Of a stretch of 64,000 bases of DNA, positions 52,836 through 62,900 are shown piece after piece. The stretch is from Paraburkholderia sp. SG-MS1 (lineage in GTDB: Bacteria; Pseudomonadota; Gammaproteobacteria; Burkholderiales; Burkholderiaceae). The notes under the pieces are model-generated. The model worked only from the letters and a program-made list of their open reading frames with translations. It had not been told where the DNA came from and did not search any database. The position numbers and the translations under genes are program-made. Where the stretch lies: the NCBI RefSeq assembly GCF_012275575.1, contig NZ_NPIH01000168.1:79220-143219 (forward strand), given 5' to 3'. Position 1 is the stretch's first letter. Each line of letters starts with the position of its first letter.

Positions 52836-55478
52836 ATGCAATCATGCCCGTCGCGGCGTGAGTCCGAGGCTACGCCGTCCAACGGCGGGCAGCCGGCGAC
52901 CCGCACCGCCCCTCATTTTTTCTCACGCCGACCCGGCTTCGGCATGCGCCCGACAGTGCGCGCGCGTGTCGCGACATGGTTCGGCGCATGGATGGCCGAG
53001 CTCGGCATCGCGCTGATCCTCTGCGCCGGCGCGGTGCCCGTGTCGGTGCTGGCTGCCGGCGCGCCCGCCAGCGCACCGGCCAGTGCGCCCAGCACGCCGC
53101 TCATCCCCGCCTTGCAGAGCCTGATCAACAGCGCGACGGCAACGCCCACGCCAGTCGCGTCGGCCGCGTCGGCCCCCGACGCGGCGTCCGCACCGTCGCC
53201 CGCGAGCCAGGCGGAATTGACCCGCTCGCTCGACAGTGTGATCGCCACGCTCGACAACGATCGCCAGCGCACCGCGCTCGTCACGCAGCTCAAGAAGCTG
53301 CGCGACGTCTCGCAGAACGTTGGGCCAGCCACGCCCGCGCCCGCGCAACCGAGTCCCGGTCTGCTCGGCGCGATCGCGTCGGGCATCGCGTCGTTCGAAG
53401 CGGACGTGCATCAGGGCCGCACGCCCGTGCGTTACTGGGGCGGACGCTTCAATGCGGCCGGCAACGAGCTCTACACGATCATCACCAGCCAGGGGCGCGA
53501 GAGCTTCGGCCGCGTGCTGTTCTCGATGCTGGCGATGCTGGCTGGCTGGGGCGCCTGCGCCGGCGCGCTGATCTATCTGCAACACCGGCTGTACCGGCGC
53601 TTTGGCATCGTCATGCAGCTGAATCCGAATCCGACCACGCGCGAGCTGCTGATCTTCGCGCTGCGCCGCGTCGGTCCGTGGATCATCGCCTTCGTCGCGG
53701 CGCTGCTGTTCGTGCGGGCGATGCCCGACGCGCTCGGCCGCACGCTCGGCATGGTGGTCGCCTATGCGATCGTCGCGGGCGCGGTGTTTTCGGCGATCTG
53801 CCTGATCATGTTCTCGCTGTTCGGCTCGGGGCATCGGCGCATCGCGGTGCGTCTGCTGATCGATCATGCGCGGCGTCTGCTGTTTGCGGTCGGCGTGTGT
53901 GGCGCGCTCGGCGACGCGGCCGTCAATTACGACGTCGCGCATCAGCTCGGCTCGAATCTCGCCGCGTTGATTTCGACCGCCGCCAACATGACGGCTGCCG
54001 TGCTGACCGGCTATTTCGCGCTCGCGTTTCGCCGGCCGGTCGCGCATCTGATCCGCAACCGGCCCTACGAGCAGCGCCACCATCACAAGGCCGCGACCGA
54101 CGCGTTCGACGTACTCGCCGCGCTCTGGCACGTGCCCGTGCTGGTCCTGGCGACGGCGTCGGTGGTCGCGACGCTCGGCGGTTCGGGTTCCAGCGAAAAC
54201 GTGCTGCAGATTTCGGTGGTGACCGCGCTGTTGCTGGTGCTGGCGTTTTTCCTGTCGGCCATCGTGTTGCGCATGACGCGCCCGCGCAGCGCGCGCGCCC
54301 GTCGCCGCTCGCCGTATCTGACGCGGCTATTGCGTTTTTTCGGCACGTTGCTCACGCTCTTCATCTGGCTGTTCTTCTTCGAATTCGCGGCGCGTCTGTG
54401 GGGCGTGTCGCTTGCCGCGATGGTCGAGCAGAACGTCGCGGCGCGCGGTATCGCGCATGCCGTGACGGCGATCGTCGCGACCGTGTTCATTGCGTGGCTG
54501 TTGTGGATTCTGGTCGATACCGCGATTACCGAAGCGCTCAATCCGGCCGGCCCGCGCACCAAGTCGCGCAGTCCGAGCATGCGCGCGCGCACGATGCTGC
54601 CGCTCGTGCGCAACGTACTGCTCGTGACCATCATGACGATTGCGGGCATCGTCACGGCGGCGAACCTCGGCATCAATGTGACGCCGCTGCTGGCGGGCGC
54701 CGGTGTGATCGGTCTCGCGATCGGCTTTGGCGCGCAGTCGCTCGTGACCGACCTGATCACGGGGCTCTTCATCATCATCGAAGATACGATTTCGGTCGGC
54801 GACTGGATCGACGTGGACGGCGGCCATGCGGGCACGGTCGAGCATCTGTCGATCCGCACCGTGCGTCTGCGCGACGGCCAGGGCGCGATTCACGCGATTC
54901 CGTTTTCGCAGATCAAGATCGTCAAGAACCTGTCGCGCGACTTTGCTTATGCGGTGTTCGAAGTGCGAATGGCGTTTTCCACCGACGTCGATCTGATCAC
55001 GCAACTGATTCGCGAGGTCGGTGCGGATCTGATGGCCGACTTCCGTTACCGTCGCGAGATGCTCGGACCGATCGAAGTGTGGGGTCTCGACCGTTTCGAT
55101 CCGAACTGGATGGTCGTGAAAGGGCAGATCAAGACGCGGCCGCTGCAGCAATGGAGTGTGGCGCGCGCGTTCAACCTGCGGCTCAAACTCAAGATGGACG
55201 AAGCGGGGATCGAGATTCCGGTGCCGCAGATGCGGGTCTACACATCGTCGAAAGATAGCGAGGGGCAGCCTTTGCAGGATGACGAAATGGCGGGCTTTGC
55301 CGGGCATGCGCATCAGCCTGTCGAGGCGGCGGCCGGCGTGTCGAAGCATGCCACGCATGCGTCACTGGCCGTGGCGCGCGATGTGTCGCACGAGCCGCGT
55401 CCGGCGCCGCCGCCGACCGGCACTGCGCCGATCCCACCGCAGATTCCCACGGCGGGAGAAGCGGGCGGCAAGAGTTGA
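52836..55478 (+). CDS. Large mechanosensitive channel, MscS family (YbiO-like)
   Basis: The protein of about 880 aa has a secretory leader (starting near MRPTVRARVATWFG), an Ala/Pro/Ser-rich periplasmic segment, several membrane helices and an MscS domain with the pore helix LLAGAGVIGLAIGFGAQSLV and the beta domain ISVGDWIDVDGGHAGTVEHL. The length and the N-terminal extension resemble YbiO. It opens under membrane tension to release solutes. Start ATG 52836 or 52944 is uncertain; the latter gives a cleaner signal peptide. The C-terminal 70 residues are proline-rich and disordered. Confidence 0.88.
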   Translation: MQSCPSRRESEATPSNGGQPATRTAPHFFSRRPGFGMRPTVRARVATWFGAWMAELGIALILCAGAVPVSVLAAGAPASAPASAPSTPLIPALQSLINSATATPTPVASAASAPDAASAPSPASQAELTRSLDSVIATLDNDRQRTALVTQLKKLRDVSQNVGPATPAPAQPSPGLLGAIASGIASFEADVHQGRTPVRYWGGRFNAAGNELYTIITSQGRESFGRVLFSMLAMLAGWGACAGALIYLQHRLYRRFGIVMQLNPNPTTRELLIFALRRVGPWIIAFVAALLFVRAMPDALGRTLGMVVAYAIVAGAVFSAICLIMFSLFGSGHRRIAVRLLIDHARRLLFAVGVCGALGDAAVNYDVAHQLGSNLAALISTAANMTAAVLTGYFALAFRRPVAHLIRNRPYEQRHHHKAATDAFDVLAALWHVPVLVLATASVVATLGGSGSSENVLQISVVTALLLVLAFFLSAIVLRMTRPRSARARRRSPYLTRLLRFFGTLLTLFIWLFFFEFAARLWGVSLAAMVEQNVAARGIAHAVTAIVATVFIAWLLWILVDTAITEALNPAGPRTKSRSPSMRARTMLPLVRNVLLVTIMTIAGIVTAANLGINVTPLLAGAGVIGLAIGFGAQSLVTDLITGLFIIIEDTISVGDWIDVDGGHAGTVEHLSIRTVRLRDGQGAIHAIPFSQIKIVKNLSRDFAYAVFEVRMAFSTDVDLITQLIREVGADLMADFRYRREMLGPIEVWGLDRFDPNWMVVKGQIKTRPLQQWSVARAFNLRLKLKMDEAGIEIPVPQMRVYTSSKDSEGQPLQDDEMAGFAGHAHQPVEAAAGVSKHATHASLAVARDVSHEPRPAPPPTGTAPIPPQIPTAGEAGGKS

Positions 55479-55512
55479 TGGAAAGCGCGGGCGGTGCGGC
55501 GGCGCGTGTCTG

Positions 55513-56184
55513 TCAGACCGGCATCGGCGAAGCGTCCGCGCGCACGACGTCGTTCACGTGGGTAGCGATCTGCGCGCCCGACACGCCGTAAATATGCAAC
55601 GAGACGGCGGGCGCCTCGCCGTCATTGCCCAGCCGATGAATGCCGCCGCGACCGCCGCGCACGAACGACACCGCACCCTGCGTGCGCGCCTGCACGCGGG
55701 TGGCGCTTGCGCAATGCCGCGCGCCGTCCCATTCGAAGATCGTCTCGCTCAACGTGCCTTCGAGCACCGCATAACCGCACCACGTGTGATGCGCGTGCAC
55801 GGGACTCATCTGGCGCGACTGCCACACCAGCGCCGCGATGGCATAACGGCCATGCGGATCGGCGGCTAGCAGGTGACGCCGGTAGTGCTCCGTCGAGCCC
55901 TCACGTTGCGCCGGTGTGAGAAACGCCGGGCTCGCCGCCGCTTCGGCGAGCGCGAGGCGCATGCTGCGCGCGAAGAACCTCGAGTCCGGCGGCTGCGGGA
56001 ATTTCACGCAGGCTTCGAACATCGCGTCGAGCGCATCGCACAGACGTGCGAGCGGCGCCCGCTGAAGAGCGTGCGATGACGTTTCTGCGGGCAGTTGGGA
56101 TGGCGTGGTTCGAGCCGCTTGCGCGAGGAGCGAGCGGGAATCGTGAAAGCGGTCGAACGAGGTTGCGCGGGCGTCTTGGCTCAT
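55513..56184 (-). CDS. Cysteine-dioxygenase-family cupin (thiol dioxygenase-like)
   Basis: The 223-aa protein has the three-His cupin site of thiol dioxygenases: H-A-H in SPVHAHHTWCGYAVLEGTLS and a distal His in RGGRGGIHRLG. It would oxidise a thiol such as cysteine or 3-mercaptopropionate to the sulfinic acid with Fe(II) and O2. Cys in HHTWCGY lies in the position where other members have Gly or Cys. It is divergent from an Lrp/AsnC regulator at 56321, likely its own regulator. Confidence 0.85.
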   Translation of the reverse strand: MSQDARATSFDRFHDSRSLLAQAARTTPSQLPAETSSHALQRAPLARLCDALDAMFEACVKFPQPPDSRFFARSMRLALAEAAASPAFLTPAQREGSTEHYRRHLLAADPHGRYAIAALVWQSRQMSPVHAHHTWCGYAVLEGTLSETIFEWDGARHCASATRVQARTQGAVSFVRGGRGGIHRLGNDGEAPAVSLHIYGVSGAQIATHVNDVVRADASPMPV

Positions 56185-56320
56185 GGTCGTGGTGCAGCGG
56201 AAGGCTGCTCGCCGGTTCTTTGGGACAGCGATATTTATACCTGTTTGACCGGAGAAAGAGTTTCCATATAATTCCCCTTGAAGTCCTAAAAGTAGAATAA
56301 CTTCCTATGGGGGTGTTGAA

Positions 56321-56794
56321 ATGGGAATGGATATCATCGATCGGAAGCTGCTTGAACTGCTGCAGGAAGACGCGACCATGCCGATCGCCGAACTCGCGCA
56401 GCGCGTGAACCTGTCGCAAACGCCATGCTGGAAGCGGCTGCAGCGTCTGAAAGAAGCGGGCGTGATTCGCGCGCAGGTGGCGCTTTGCGATGCGCGCAAG
56501 CTTGGCGTGGGCACGACGGTGTTCGTCGCCGTGCGCACCAACCAGCACACGCAGGCGTGGGCGCAAACCTTCACGCGTGCCGTTGAGGAGATTCCGGAAG
56601 TGGTCGAGGTGTACCGGATGAGCGGGGAAACCGATTATCTGCTGCGCGTGGTCGTGTCCGATATCGACGATTACGACCGGATCTACAAACTGTTGATTGC
56701 CGCCGTGCCGCTGTACGACGTGAGTTCGAGCTTTGCGATGGAGCAGATCAAGTACTCGACGGCGTTGCCGGTGCGCGCTTCGGCGGTGACGTGA
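56321..56794 (+). CDS. Lrp/AsnC-family transcriptional regulator
   Basis: The 157-aa protein has the Lrp helix-turn-helix (MDIIDRKLLELLQEDATMPI, LAQRVNLSQTPCWKRLQRLKEAG) and the RAM ligand-binding domain (TVFVAVRTNQHTQAW, VVEVYRMSGETDYLLRVVVSD). These regulators respond to amino acids. The 136 bp to the divergent cupin gene form a shared control region, and the AT-rich part around 56230-56300 is the likely binding area. A cysteine-responsive role is inferred from the neighbour. Confidence 0.93.
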   Translation: MGMDIIDRKLLELLQEDATMPIAELAQRVNLSQTPCWKRLQRLKEAGVIRAQVALCDARKLGVGTTVFVAVRTNQHTQAWAQTFTRAVEEIPEVVEVYRMSGETDYLLRVVVSDIDDYDRIYKLLIAAVPLYDVSSSFAMEQIKYSTALPVRASAVT

Positions 56795-57013
56795 GCGAGC
56801 GCCTCTTTCACGTTCCGGCGGGTGCGGCACTTGCTGCATCGAATGGCAAGCCGGTGTTGCAATGATGCGCCAACTCACGCGTCAACCATCGGCAAGCCCC
56901 TCGGCCAAAGCGTCACTTGCCGCCCCGTTGCAAGCCATGTGCAAGCTCAGTGCGCGTAGAATGCCGCGTTCGTCAAAACCATCCTCAACCGCTTCGCGAA
57001 CCGAGCCTGCCTC

Positions 57014-57223
57014 ATGAACAAACCGCCGCGCAAGAAGAACCCGACCTTTGGCGTTGCCGTCTTCATCGTGATTGCGATACTGGTGGTGATCGCCACGATT
57101 TTCTACAACGCCATCCGCGAAAAGCACGAGTTCGACAGCCAGAACACGGCGGTGCCATCCATCTCATCGGAAGCGGCGGCCGCGGCGACCGCCCTCAAGC
57201 CGGCGAGCGGCGCAGCGCAGTAA
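57014..57223 (+). CDS. Small single-span membrane protein
   Basis: The 69-aa product has a basic N terminus (MNKPPRKKNPTFG), one hydrophobic helix (VAVFIVIAILVVIATIFY) and an Ala/Ser-rich tail. No family was recognised. It lies between the AsnC gene and the convergent FUSC gene. The function is unknown; the orderly topology suggests that it is expressed. Confidence 0.6.
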   Translation: MNKPPRKKNPTFGVAVFIVIAILVVIATIFYNAIREKHEFDSQNTAVPSISSEAAAAATALKPASGAAQ

Positions 57224-57259
57224 CAACGACGCGCGCACGTGCCCGGTCTGCTTGCCGCT

Positions 57260-59701
57260 TCACGCCTCCGGCAAGCGAATCACGCTGGCATCCTTGCGGA
57301 TCAGCGCCGCCGCCGCCAGCATCTGCTTGCATTGATGAGCGAGCAATTTCATGTCATGCACGGCCTCCGTCGAATAGCCCGGCGTCTTCTCCGTTTCAAC
57401 CACCATCGCATCGAGATCGCGGCTCAGCAGTTTGATCTGCTCGGCCTGTTCGGCAGGCAATGGGGTGCCGGCTTCCGCTTCGGTGAGGTTGTCGCGCACG
57501 ACGCTCAGCGCGCGCTGCAGCGGTTGTAGCGAGACGTCTTCGACTTGCTGCTGTTGCTGCGCGGAAGTGCGCAACAGCGGCGCGGCCGCCGTGATTTGCG
57601 ATGCGAGCACGTGGCTGCGCACCAGCAGCCCATTCAACTCCGGCACGAACATCTGCGCGGACTTCGGCTCGAGCATCATCCGCTGAAACGCCTGGCCGAG
57701 ATTGGCGAACGCAACATGGACGTTCTTGCGCGCGAGCCGGTAGTTGTAGTCGCGATCGAGTGCGGTGGCCGCCGCCGCCGCGGCAGCGGAGGCGCCGGCC
57801 ACCGGCCGGGCGGTCGCATTGCTGACGATGGCGGTGCCTGCTTGGGCGCCGGCCTCCGCGATCGGCTGCGTGGCGCCCGCTGTTGCCAGCGCGGGTCCGG
57901 CGAAGCCGACCGCCGGATCGGCCATCGCCGCAGCGGGCGCGCGCGCACCGGCTTCGGTCACGACGGCCGCCACTGCGGCGGCCGGCTTGCCGCTCCACCA
58001 CCAGCTCGCCTCCAGGTAGTGGCGCGTCGCACTGATCATGGTGTTGACGAGCTTGCCCATCAGCCGGTATTCCCAGTACGGGAACAGATGGCTCGCCGCG
58101 ATCGCGATCGCGCAGCCGACCACCGTGTCGATCGCGCGTTCGCCGATGATGCGCATGCTGCCCGGCGCAAGCAGATGGAACAGCAGCAGCACATACGACG
58201 ACGTGAACACGACGCTCGCCGTGTAGTTGAACAGCAGCAGGCTGTAGCTCATCACCATTGACGCGAACATCGCCACCATGACGATGTGCGGTTCCTTCAC
58301 GAAGATGATCAGCGCGATGCTCGCCGCGCAGCCGATCAGCGTACCGACGATCCGCTGCCCATTGCGCTGCTTGGTGAGCGAATAGCCGGGCTTCAGAATG
58401 ATGACGGTGGTCATCACGATCCAGTACGCATTGGTGAGCGGCAGCAGACGGCCGAGCCAGAAACCTACGGCCACCGCGATCGTCACGCGCAGCGCGTGAC
58501 GGAAGCTCGGCGACGCCATCGTCAGGTTCGAAAAAATCTGCCCGAACGGCACGCGGCGGCTCGACACGAAACGGCTCAACGCCTGGTCGATGCGCAACTC
58601 GGTTTCGGTCGCGCTCGGCTCGCTCGACAGGCTCTTGCGCATCTTGTCGATCAGCCGCGTGGCGCTCCAGATGCGCCGGAAGCTGGACGACACGGCCGAA
58701 TAGCCTTCGGGGTTTTTGGCCGGCAGGTCCTGCTTGCGCAACAGTTCGATTTCGAACTCGATCGCGCGCAATTCCGCCTTGACGTTCACGCGCGCACGCG
58801 GCGCCTGGTTCTGCAGCACTGCGAGGCCGATTTCCTCGAGGTCTTCGGCGGCCTTGCGAATCAGGTCGCGGTAGAACACCAGCAGATCGGAGCCGCCGAA
58901 CGTGCTGCGAACCAGCGAATAGTCGGTGTGCGCACCGACGAACAGCTCATGAAGGTCGACGGTGTTGATGAACAGGTTGAAGAGCATCGCGCGGCGCGGT
59001 TCGAGCTTGCCGCGTTTGAGCCTGGGCAGATTGCGCAGCACGATGTCGCGTGCGGCGTCCTGACGTTCCACCGCGGCGATCTGCCTGTCGACGAGAATCC
59101 GGTAGCACTCGTCGAGATCGTTGTCGATGTCGTAGAACGCGGCGCGCGCAAGCAGATAGTCGGCGCAGGCGAACACGCTTTCGGCGAGCGCCTGCTGCTC
59201 GATACGATGCAGCATCCAGCGGCTCACGAAGGTCGACCAGTAGGTGTACCAGAGGCCGCCCAACAGAATCCACGACGCGTTGACGAGCGCCTGCATCGGC
59301 GTGAAGTGCTCCTCCAGCGTCATGATCATCATGAACAGCGTGGCGAAGCTGATCTGCGGCCAGCGGTTGCCGTATACGACGATCAGCGACAGCAGGAAGG
59401 TGAGCGGCACGACCGTGCACCACAGCGCGACCGGGTTGACCGTGGCGAGGCCGGTGGCGAGCGCGGACAGAAAGCCGATCACGGTGCACGCCAGCATCTC
59501 GTTGTGCTTGTACTTAAGGGGGCCCGGCATATCGACGACGCACGCGCCGAGCGCACCGGTGGCGATCGTGAAGCCCAGCTCGCGATTGTGAAACACGATC
59601 AGGCACAGGATGGCCGGTAATGACACACCGACTGCGATGCGCAGGCCGCCATAAAAGTACTGGCTATAAAGGAATTTTCTTAACTCAACCGAATAGCGCA
59701 T
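57260..59701 (-). CDS. FUSC-family membrane protein (YccS/AaeB-like efflux)
   Basis: The 813-aa protein has two six-helix bundles, the FUSC layout: an N-terminal bundle (LAVTIATGALGACVVDMPG region) and a second one (VAVGFWLGRLLPLTNAYWIV, LVLLLFHLLAPGSMRIIGER), with a helical soluble linker of about 180 residues between them. The C-terminal 250 residues hold an Ala/Gly-rich insertion (about residues 565-650), unusual for the family. Relatives export aromatic acids or fusaric acid. The gene is convergent with the small gene at 57014 and divergent from recC. Confidence 0.88.
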   Translation of the reverse strand: MRYSVELRKFLYSQYFYGGLRIAVGVSLPAILCLIVFHNRELGFTIATGALGACVVDMPGPLKYKHNEMLACTVIGFLSALATGLATVNPVALWCTVVPLTFLLSLIVVYGNRWPQISFATLFMMIMTLEEHFTPMQALVNASWILLGGLWYTYWSTFVSRWMLHRIEQQALAESVFACADYLLARAAFYDIDNDLDECYRILVDRQIAAVERQDAARDIVLRNLPRLKRGKLEPRRAMLFNLFINTVDLHELFVGAHTDYSLVRSTFGGSDLLVFYRDLIRKAAEDLEEIGLAVLQNQAPRARVNVKAELRAIEFEIELLRKQDLPAKNPEGYSAVSSSFRRIWSATRLIDKMRKSLSSEPSATETELRIDQALSRFVSSRRVPFGQIFSNLTMASPSFRHALRVTIAVAVGFWLGRLLPLTNAYWIVMTTVIILKPGYSLTKQRNGQRIVGTLIGCAASIALIIFVKEPHIVMVAMFASMVMSYSLLLFNYTASVVFTSSYVLLLFHLLAPGSMRIIGERAIDTVVGCAIAIAASHLFPYWEYRLMGKLVNTMISATRHYLEASWWWSGKPAAAVAAVVTEAGARAPAAAMADPAVGFAGPALATAGATQPIAEAGAQAGTAIVSNATARPVAGASAAAAAAATALDRDYNYRLARKNVHVAFANLGQAFQRMMLEPKSAQMFVPELNGLLVRSHVLASQITAAAPLLRTSAQQQQQVEDVSLQPLQRALSVVRDNLTEAEAGTPLPAEQAEQIKLLSRDLDAMVVETEKTPGYSTEAVHDMKLLAHQCKQMLAAAALIRKDASVIRLPEA

Positions 59702-59903
59702 CGACTACCTGGATTCCATTCACGGAGCAAACACGGTTGAAGGGGCGGACCTGAACTGCCGTCGAGTCTAACTTATTTTGCGCGGGATTCGACCTTGGCC
59801 GATTGGCCAGGTTCTGCGTTCGGAGCACCTTTGTTATGCTGTCGCTTCAATGCCCGACGCGGCCCGCGCGTCGCGCTTTCGTCGCCCGTCGCACCCGGAA
59901 TCC

Positions 59904-62900
59904 ATGCTCCAGCTCTTCTACTCGAACCGCTACGAAACGCTTGTCGGCGCGCTGCTCGACGACCTCGCGCAAACGCCGTCCGACCCGTGGACCGCGCAGC
60001 CCGTGATCGTCCCGAGCGCCGCGGTGCGGCGACGGCTCGAGCTCGATATCGCGAGCCGCCAGGGCATCTGCGCAAATGTCAACTTTGGTTATCTCGCGCA
60101 ATGGCTGTGGGCGCAGATCGGCGGCGTGATCGAAGTGCCGAGGCATTCGCCGTTCGCGCCGGACCGGCTCGTGTGGCGCTGCTACCGTTTGCTCGGTGAA
60201 GCTGACGCAGCATTGCCGTGGAATGCGTCGCCGCGCCTGCGTACCTATCTCGACGCGGCGGACGCGTCGATGCGCTATGAACTCGCGCGGCGCGTGGCGA
60301 CCGTACTCGACCACTATCTGACCTATCGCCCCGAATGGCTGCTGCAATGGCAGAAGGGCGGATCGATCTTCGCGAGCGGTGCGGCGGACGACAGCGGTCC
60401 ACGTCTTACCGGCGCGAGCGAAGCGGCGCGTGAGGACGAACGCTGGCAGGCGGCGCTGTGGCGTGCGGTGCTCGCCGAGGTGGCCGAGCTCGCGGGAAAT
60501 GCCCAGACGCCCGCTGCCGCGTTGCCGCCCGCCTATCGTTTCCTCGAGGAAATCGACCGGCTCGATCTCGAGGCGATTTCCCGGGCCAATTGGCCGGAAG
60601 CAGTCAGCGTGTTCGCGCTGCCCACCATGCCGCCGTTGCATGTTGCATTGCTGCGCGCGCTGTCGCGCTGGGTCGACGTGCGTCTTTACGTGATGAACCC
60701 GTGCCGCGAGTTCTGGTTCGATGTCGTCAGCGAAGGACGCGTGCAGGCGCTCGACGCCGCCGGTCAGCTCGACTATCAGCAAGTGGGCCATCCGCTGCTT
60801 GCCGAATGGGGCCGTCAGACTCAGGCGCAGTTGCACATGCTGCATGAGTTGACCGAGAGCGCCGCGTCCAGCGAAACCGGTGATTTCACCGAGAACCCGG
60901 AGCCGAGCTGGCTCGCCGCCGTGCAGAACGGCATGCTCGACCTGCGAGTCGAAACCGACGCGGACGAGTTGCCGATCGAGCGCGGCATCGAGGTCCACGT
61001 TTGTCATAGCCTGTCGCGGCAGCTCGAAGTGCTGCACGATCGCCTGCTCGGCTGGTTCGACGAGTTCGACGATCTGCAGCCGTCGGACGTAATGGTCGCG
61101 GTCTCCGATCTCGCTGCGGCCGGTCCGTTGATCGACGCGGTGTTCGGCACCACGCCGCTTGGTGACACGCGCCGCATTCCCTATCGGATCACCGGTTTGC
61201 CGCCGTCGCAGGCCAATCCGGTCGCGCGCCTGTTGCTCGACTGGCTCGCGTTGCCCGAGCGCAGCGTGGGGGCGCCGGACCTGATCGAATGGCTGCGGGT
61301 CGATGCGATCGCGGTGCGCTATGGCATCGATGCGAACTCGCTCGAAGCCGCACAGGAATGGCTCGCCGCAGCCGGCGCGCGGCGCGGGCTCGCGCCGCTC
61401 GAACCGACCGGCGAACACGTGCCGATCGCCCGTCATACGTTCGCGGACGCGCTCACGCGTCTCTATCTCGGCTATGCGATGCCCGACGGCGGCGAACCGG
61501 TCGACGCATGGCTGCCGGTCGAAGGCGCCGACGGCTCGGACGCCGAATTGCTCGGCCGCCTGTCGCGTTTCGTCGACGACATCGACAGCTTCGCGGCGCA
61601 CTGCGCGATCGAGCGCACGCCCGCCGAGTGGTCGCAAATGCTGCTCGACACGCTGGCCCAGTGTTTCGACGGCGGTGTCGAGTTTGCGGATTCACTGGCC
61701 GCCGTGCGCGACGCGATCGACAAGATGAGCGATGCGATGCAAGCGGGCGCCGAAGACGTGACGCTGCCTGCCGCCGTGGTGCGCGGCGCGCTTGCCGAAG
61801 CGCTCGACGACCCCGCGCGCGGTGGCGTGCCCTGGGGCAGCGTGACGTTTTCGTCGCTTACGAGCTTGCGCGGCTTGCCGTTTCGGGTCGTCTGCCTGCT
61901 CGGCATGGACGACGGCGTCCTGCCGAGCCTCGCGCGCGCCGACGAGTTCGACCTGATGGCCGCGTTCGGCAAGGCCGGCGACCGCCAGCGCCGTGACGAC
62001 GAGCGCAATCTGTTCCTCGATCTGCTGCTGGCTGCGCGCGAACGGCTCTTCATCGCGTACACGGGCCGCAGCATTCGCGATAACGCGCCGTTGCCGCCGG
62101 CCGCGCTGGTCGATGAACTGCTCGACTATCTCGCGCAGACCTCAGCGGGCGAGGATGCGAGTCCCGCCGACGTGGAGCGCGCGCGCCATGCGTTCATCGT
62201 CGATCATCCGTTGCAGGCATTCGCGTCCGACTATTTCTCGGCGCGGCCCGAGCTATTCACCTATAACGCCGATCGCGCCGAACTGGCGACGCTGCTGGCC
62301 GCGCCACAGCATCCCGCCGCCGCGCCGTTCTTCGACCGTCCACTGCCGCCCGAAGACGCGGTGCCCGTTGCGTTCGACGAATTCGTGCGTTTCTGGCGCC
62401 ATCCGGCGCGGGCATTGTTGCGCGATCGTCTCGGTATTGTGCTGTCGGATGCTCAGGGCGAATTGCTCGACATCGAGCCGTTCGATCTGGACTATGCGGG
62501 GCGTGATGCATTGGCCGATCGGCTGTTGCCGGTGCTGCTCGATGCCGACACTGAAGACGACGCCGTCATGGTCGAGCGCGTGCGCCGCGTCGCCGCGGCC
62601 AGTCCCGAGTTGCCGGGCGGTGCGACCGGTGCGGTGTGGCGCGCGCGCGAACTCGGCGCGTTGCACCAGCTTGCCGCGAGCGTGCGTCGCGAGCTGGCCG
62701 AGGGTGTCGAGCGTTTGCCGTTCGTACTCGACATCGCGCCGCGCTGGCCCGACAGCGCCGAACTCGCCGTCGCGTTGTTCGGCCCGCACGACAGGGTGCT
62801 TCGCGAGGCAGCGAAAGCACCGCTGCAACTGCACGGCACATTGAACCTGCTGACCGGAACGGGACAGGTGATTTTTCGTTATGCCAAGGCGAGCGCGCGC

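Noticed and set aside
52976..55258. Long plus-strand open frame of 760 aa overlapping the MscS gene
   Set aside because: It is Arg- and Ala-rich with no domain; it is an alternative-frame shadow of the MscS gene.
59847..61637. Long minus-strand open frame of 596 aa opposite recC
   Set aside because: Antisense shadow; recC motifs in the plus frame are unambiguous.
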